Shown here: piece after piece, positions 20,148 to 22,960 of the stretch | How the letters are laid out: each line of letters opens with the position of its first letter | How positions within the stretch are numbered: position 1 is the stretch's first letter | Source of the DNA: Phallusia fumigata | Taxonomy: Eukaryota > Chordata > Ascidiacea > Phlebobranchia > Ascidiidae | Length of the DNA stretch: 22,960 bases | Assembly: GCA_008931825.1 (NCBI GenBank) | Contig: QXVZ01026773.1 | Coordinates: 3,387 to 26,346 of the forward strand | Direction of reading: 5' to 3' | Made by a program: the position numbers and the translations under genes | Notes under the pieces: model-generated | The model's database searches: none | Seen by the model: only the letters and a program-made list of their open reading frames with translations | Told to the model about the DNA's origin: nothing

Positions 20148-22356
20148 ATGGCACAAAATAAACCACTGACTTCTGCATCAACTAGTTCTGACACCCTACA
20201 CATTGTAAGTCATTTAGCACATGAATCTCTTGAAGTTGAAATAGACAAAAAGCTACAATTAAACCCATGTGATTTAGTTGCGAGATTATGAAGCTCACAA
20301 AATCCTGTGTGATGTTCGACAAGCAGAAGCTGGACGAGGTGGTTTTGGAAAAGTTATCATCGGAAAACATGAAACTGCAGGATATGTTGCTGTCAAATGC
20401 TTTCCTGTAAATGGTGGTGAAAGGGAACAATTATCAATGAAGAAAATGTAAATAAATTACACCTACATTTCCCAATACTATATAAATTAATTTTGTGTAA
20501 ATTTAAGATCCAACATGAATTTGGCATATTATTTAAAACTCGTCATGAAAACATCGCCAATGTTTTTGGACTTGCTAAATGGCCTGGAGCCATGGGAATC
20601 GTAATGAGATATTACGAAGGTGGAAATCTGCTAGGTCTTCTCCTCAGTCGCTATATTCCACTTGGACATTCCCTTAGACTCAGACTGGCATTTGAAACAG
20701 CACATGGGGTTTCATACATTCACAACTGTGGAAAAAACAAACGCTTGATTCATGGAGATATGAAACCAGAAAACATTCTCCTCACAGCAGATTTGCATGC
20801 CAAGATTGCAGATTTTGGTTGTGCTATATTGGCCAGTTTTACTGGATCAACCACTGCCCAAAATCAAAACCCACAAGAATCCCAGGCACTGACATTATTC
20901 TATGCTGCCCCAGAAAAGCTTCTTCGAGGTGCAGGACCCAAGAAAGAACAGGATGTGTTCAGTTGTGCCATTATTTTTTACGAAATGGTTTTTCGAATCC
21001 TTCCATATCCATCTGTCCAATGCTTTTGGCCAATGATTCAAAATAGAGTCCGACCCAACTGTGAAGCAATCCAAGAATTGAAGGACTTGTGTGATGACAA
21101 TGACAGAGCAATAGTTGAGATCATGGAGAGAATGATGACCAGATGTTGGGATCAGGATCCTGCTCAGCGCCCCAATATGCTGGAAGTTCGAGATAGATTC
21201 CAACAACATCTTGCAACAAAAGACCCAGCTGTGATTTCACAACAAGTGGTAGATGCTGTCAAGGAAATGGATATCAAACATCCAGCAGCCAATCACAATC
21301 CAACTGTTCCACTTCACCAATTCAATCCTAGCAGTGGAGAGTTCTCCAAGAACATCGTCCAACCACATCAAGTTTATCCAGAGCCTTCACCACATCAAGG
21401 TAAGTACAATTTACAAAAACGCAGGGATTTGTACAAAAAACAATGAAATGCACGGATTGCTAATGATAATGTTATTGGCCTTTATTTTTACCTTGTATTA
21501 ATGACTTACCTATGTTAATATATACAGGGGGAAATCCTTCAGCTGACCCAGCTAACAGTCAGTTAAACATCACAGTGTCAAAAACTGTGGAAAAAATAGG
21601 TAAAAAGTTTGATTCTGTTTATTTACAAAAATCTTTTGCAATAGAAATATACAAGCCAGTACTTGTGTGTAAAACATTTTCTACGTTTCGACAAACGCTG
21701 CTGTCATCATCAGGAATGTACTGGCTTGTATATTTCTATTGAGAATATTTAAAACCGTGAATTGTGTACCTAAAAAAAATCTTTTGGGTTTTGGAAAGTA
21801 GAATATTTTTGGTAAATCGATTACGAGCACTCAAATAATATATCCATTTATAGTGCTGAAAAACATCCAACCACCTCAAGTGCAGCCAAGGAAAAATCCA
21901 CAAGATTATCCACAACATCAAGGTAATGCAAGAAAAATTTATGAGGGAGAAAGCAAAACTTAGACTGTGTTTACCTTCACACTTTTTTGTGCATAATCAT
22001 TTGGAGATTAGTTTTTGTTTTAAAAAATTAAGTTTGTTGTAATTCAATCATAAAAAGTTGTTTTTTACACATAGTCCTAGAAAACGACCAACCACCCCAA
22101 GATCAGCCAAGAGAAAATCCACCAGAACTTTTACCATATCAAGGTAAGTACAAACAAGCTGGACACATCGATAAGCAAAAACTGAAATTGTGTTCACTTT
22201 AACACTTGCCAAACAGGTGGTGAAATAATATAGGCCCCTTTTAGGAAGAAAAAAGTTGCTCACATTACTTTTACAGCCCCAAATATGTGTTTAAACCCTG
22301 ACTGTTTTGCCCCAAACACAAAAGGGCCTGGTGATAGTGATAGACAGGTTTACTAG
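20148..22356 (+). CDS. RIPK/IRAK-like (TKL-type) serine/threonine kinase, multi-exon
   Basis: Probable exons: 20148-20204, 20278-20447, 20508-21399, 21528-21599, 21854-21922, 22075-22143 and 22277-22356 (TAG at 22354). The kinase domain has the glycine loop GRGGFGKV (20332), VAVK lysine (20395), alpha-C Glu in IQHEF (about 20517), catalytic HGDMKPEN (20751; Asp kept, Arg of HRD is Gly, so non-RD), DFG (20811), APE (20907), subdomain IX Asp in DVFS (20952) and subdomain XI Arg in QRPNM (21168). HxDxKPxNILL followed by KIADFG is like RIPK1/2/3, so cytoplasmic signalling in innate immunity or cell death is a family-based inference. The C-terminal tail is Pro/Gln-rich, built of phase-1 exons. Problems: canonical splicing of exon 2 to exon 3 is out of frame by one base, and the 73-nt first intron could instead be coding with a one-base frameshift. 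The last exon (starting PNMCLNPDCF) is less certain. No death domain, CARD or RHIM is visible. Confidence 0.8.
21639..21741 (-). repeat. Perfect 24-bp inverted repeat inside a kinase intron
   Basis: The arms at 21639-21662 and 21718-21741 are exact reverse complements (left arm starts CAATAGAAAT, right arm ends ATTTCTATTG) around a 55-base loop. On the minus strand the loop reads CCTGATGATGACAGC...TTGTCGAAACG. That is CTGATGA, a short GACA/TGTC stem, then GAAA, in the same order as a hammerhead ribozyme core with the long arms as stem I. It could be a foldback element, a remnant of a Penelope-type retroelement, or a small-RNA hairpin. Confidence 0.7.
21854..22143 (+). repeat. Tandemly duplicated 69-nt exon with its intron
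   Basis: Exons 21854-21922 and 22075-22143 have identical length, both are phase 1-1, and they agree at about three quarters of positions. They encode VLKNIQPPQVQPRKNP... and VLENDQPPQDQPRENP..., each ending in a Gln before a split Gly/Ala codon. The start of the intron after each copy is also alike (AGCAAAACTTAGACTGTGTTTACC and AGCAAAAACTGAAATTGTGTTCAC, both partial). The end of the large kinase exon (KNIVQPHQVYPEPSPHQ) looks like a third, older unit. Confidence 0.75.
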
Positions 22357-22616
22357 CCAAGCGACGCAATGCTGAACGGTTGGTTTATGGGGTGGTTACT
22401 TCACACATTATCATAGATATTTTAGGATAGGCAGTCGGGTGTATCACTGGCTATTATTAAGCTGTAATTGTGCATTGGTAACCTCAATATGTTTGATATA
22501 TCGTAACATAGAAGACACTGTGTCAAATCAATTTTATTTAATTGTTTTTATTATAAGTCCTCCAACTACTGTTGTATACAAAAGTAAACATTGTTTAAAG
22601 TTTTAACATGATAAGC
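22357..22616. other. Downstream DNA, repeat-like
   Basis: There is no further gene on the plus strand that I can support. No AATAAA signal is seen after the proposed stop. A weak alternative last exon begins after TTATTATAAG at 22558 and ends at TAA 22596-22598 (VLQLLLYTKVNIV). Confidence 0.3.
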
Positions 22617-22960
22617 TCAGAGCTCATTCTCACAGTACAAAATATGTTTTCCTCCTTGCTGTTCTCCTCTGAACTCAAAACAGCCCAAGGTCAAGGGAGT
22701 TGGGTTTACAAGACATGCAGCGGTTTTGACCACTGCTTCATGCATAAACCAGATGTTTACTTGGAACTGCTGGACAGTCATTAAGCTTATGACAATCAAG
22801 TTGTAATTGCTAAATGGTTGCCGAAATATATTTGTTATATCATGCTGTAAAAGATGTTGCTCAGATAGCTGGATGGCTGCCACATGTTTTGCCCCCAAAC
22901 TCACTTGCATTTGATCCCTGTCACATAACACCTTGTTATGATGATATAGCTGGAGTGGGT
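22617..22960 (-). CDS. Open minus-strand frame, partial at window edge
   Basis: The frame is open from the window end (22960, no start reached within the window) to the stop at 22617, about 113 codons. Fragments include SLGAKHVAAIQLSEQHLLQ, FMHEAVVKTAACLVNP and GCFEFRGEQQGGKHILYC. It is longer than expected by chance here and of normal amino-acid composition, but no domain is recognised. Plus-strand stretches opposite are also open in pieces (HCFMHKPDVYLELLDSH; QIAGWLPHVLPPNSLAFDP), so the strand is uncertain. It may be part of a dispersed repeat or an eroded gene. Confidence 0.25.
   Translation of the reverse strand, partial: PLQLYHHNKVLCDRDQMQVSLGAKHVAAIQLSEQHLLQHDITNIFRQPFSNYNLIVISLMTVQQFQVNIWFMHEAVVKTAACLVNPTPLTLGCFEFRGEQQGGKHILYCENEL

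Noticed and set aside
20895..21209. Minus-strand frame of 104 codons opposite the kinase C-lobe
   Set aside because: It is the antisense shadow of a well-supported kinase exon.
22558..22598. Alternative last exon of the kinase (VLQLLLYTK...)
   Set aside because: It is phase-compatible, but short, hydrophobic and unlike the tail repeats. The exon at 22277-22356 has a better acceptor and a nearer position.
1..22960. CRISPR arrays, bacterial operons, rRNA and tRNA genes
   Set aside because: No regularly spaced identical repeats, no ribosome-binding-site-led gene series, and no recognisable cloverleaf or rRNA core sequence was found by eye. A tRNA or Rfam scan could not be run.

Overview
The window looks like nuclear DNA of an invertebrate animal. 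It is AT-rich, has short introns with GT-AG borders, dense low-complexity and duplicated non-coding DNA, and one clear metazoan-type protein kinase gene. Several features fit an ascidian tunicate such as Ciona: compact introns of about 60-250 bases, a splice acceptor only five bases before the start codon with no donor upstream (as in spliced-leader trans-spliced genes), and AT-rich composition. The tunicate assignment is inference, not proof. Nothing bacterial or viral was seen.

Layout. (1) 1-6820: a mosaic of degenerate repeats. A unit of roughly 600-850 bases recurs five or six times between 1345 and 6684. Four units carry a short cysteine-codon-rich open frame with a good Kozak context, or a frameshifted relative of it; a fifth is decayed. 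A larger duplication pairs 721-1260 with 4690-5280, and 4213-4350 with 6684-6817. (2) 6830-8700: a block duplicated in the same orientation at 16264-18880, about 9.4 kb away. A third short copy of its left part lies at 14139-14385. (3) 8700-13900: mostly single-copy, more CpG-containing DNA without a convincing gene. It has several promoter-like motif clusters (TATA at 9226; kappaB-like, CCAAT and ATGGCGGC at 12384-12458; CRE, CCAAT and E-box at 13309-13477), small hairpins and one short candidate coding exon. (4) 13900-18880: more of the repeat mosaic. (5) 18880-20020: single-copy upstream DNA. (6) 20024-22356: the kinase gene. (7) 22357-22960: repeat-like DNA with an open minus-strand frame running off the window.

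The kinase gene is the only confident gene. It encodes a RIPK/IRAK/TKL-like Ser/Thr kinase domain with an HGD catalytic motif (a non-RD kinase), followed by a Pro/Gln-rich tail made of small phase-1 exons. Two of these are exact-length (69 nt) tandem duplicates. Two places in the N-lobe have reading-frame problems, so the gene may use unusual splicing, be a young pseudogene, or carry assembly errors. One tail intron holds a perfect 24-bp inverted repeat whose minus-strand loop contains a hammerhead-like CTGATGA...GAAA arrangement.
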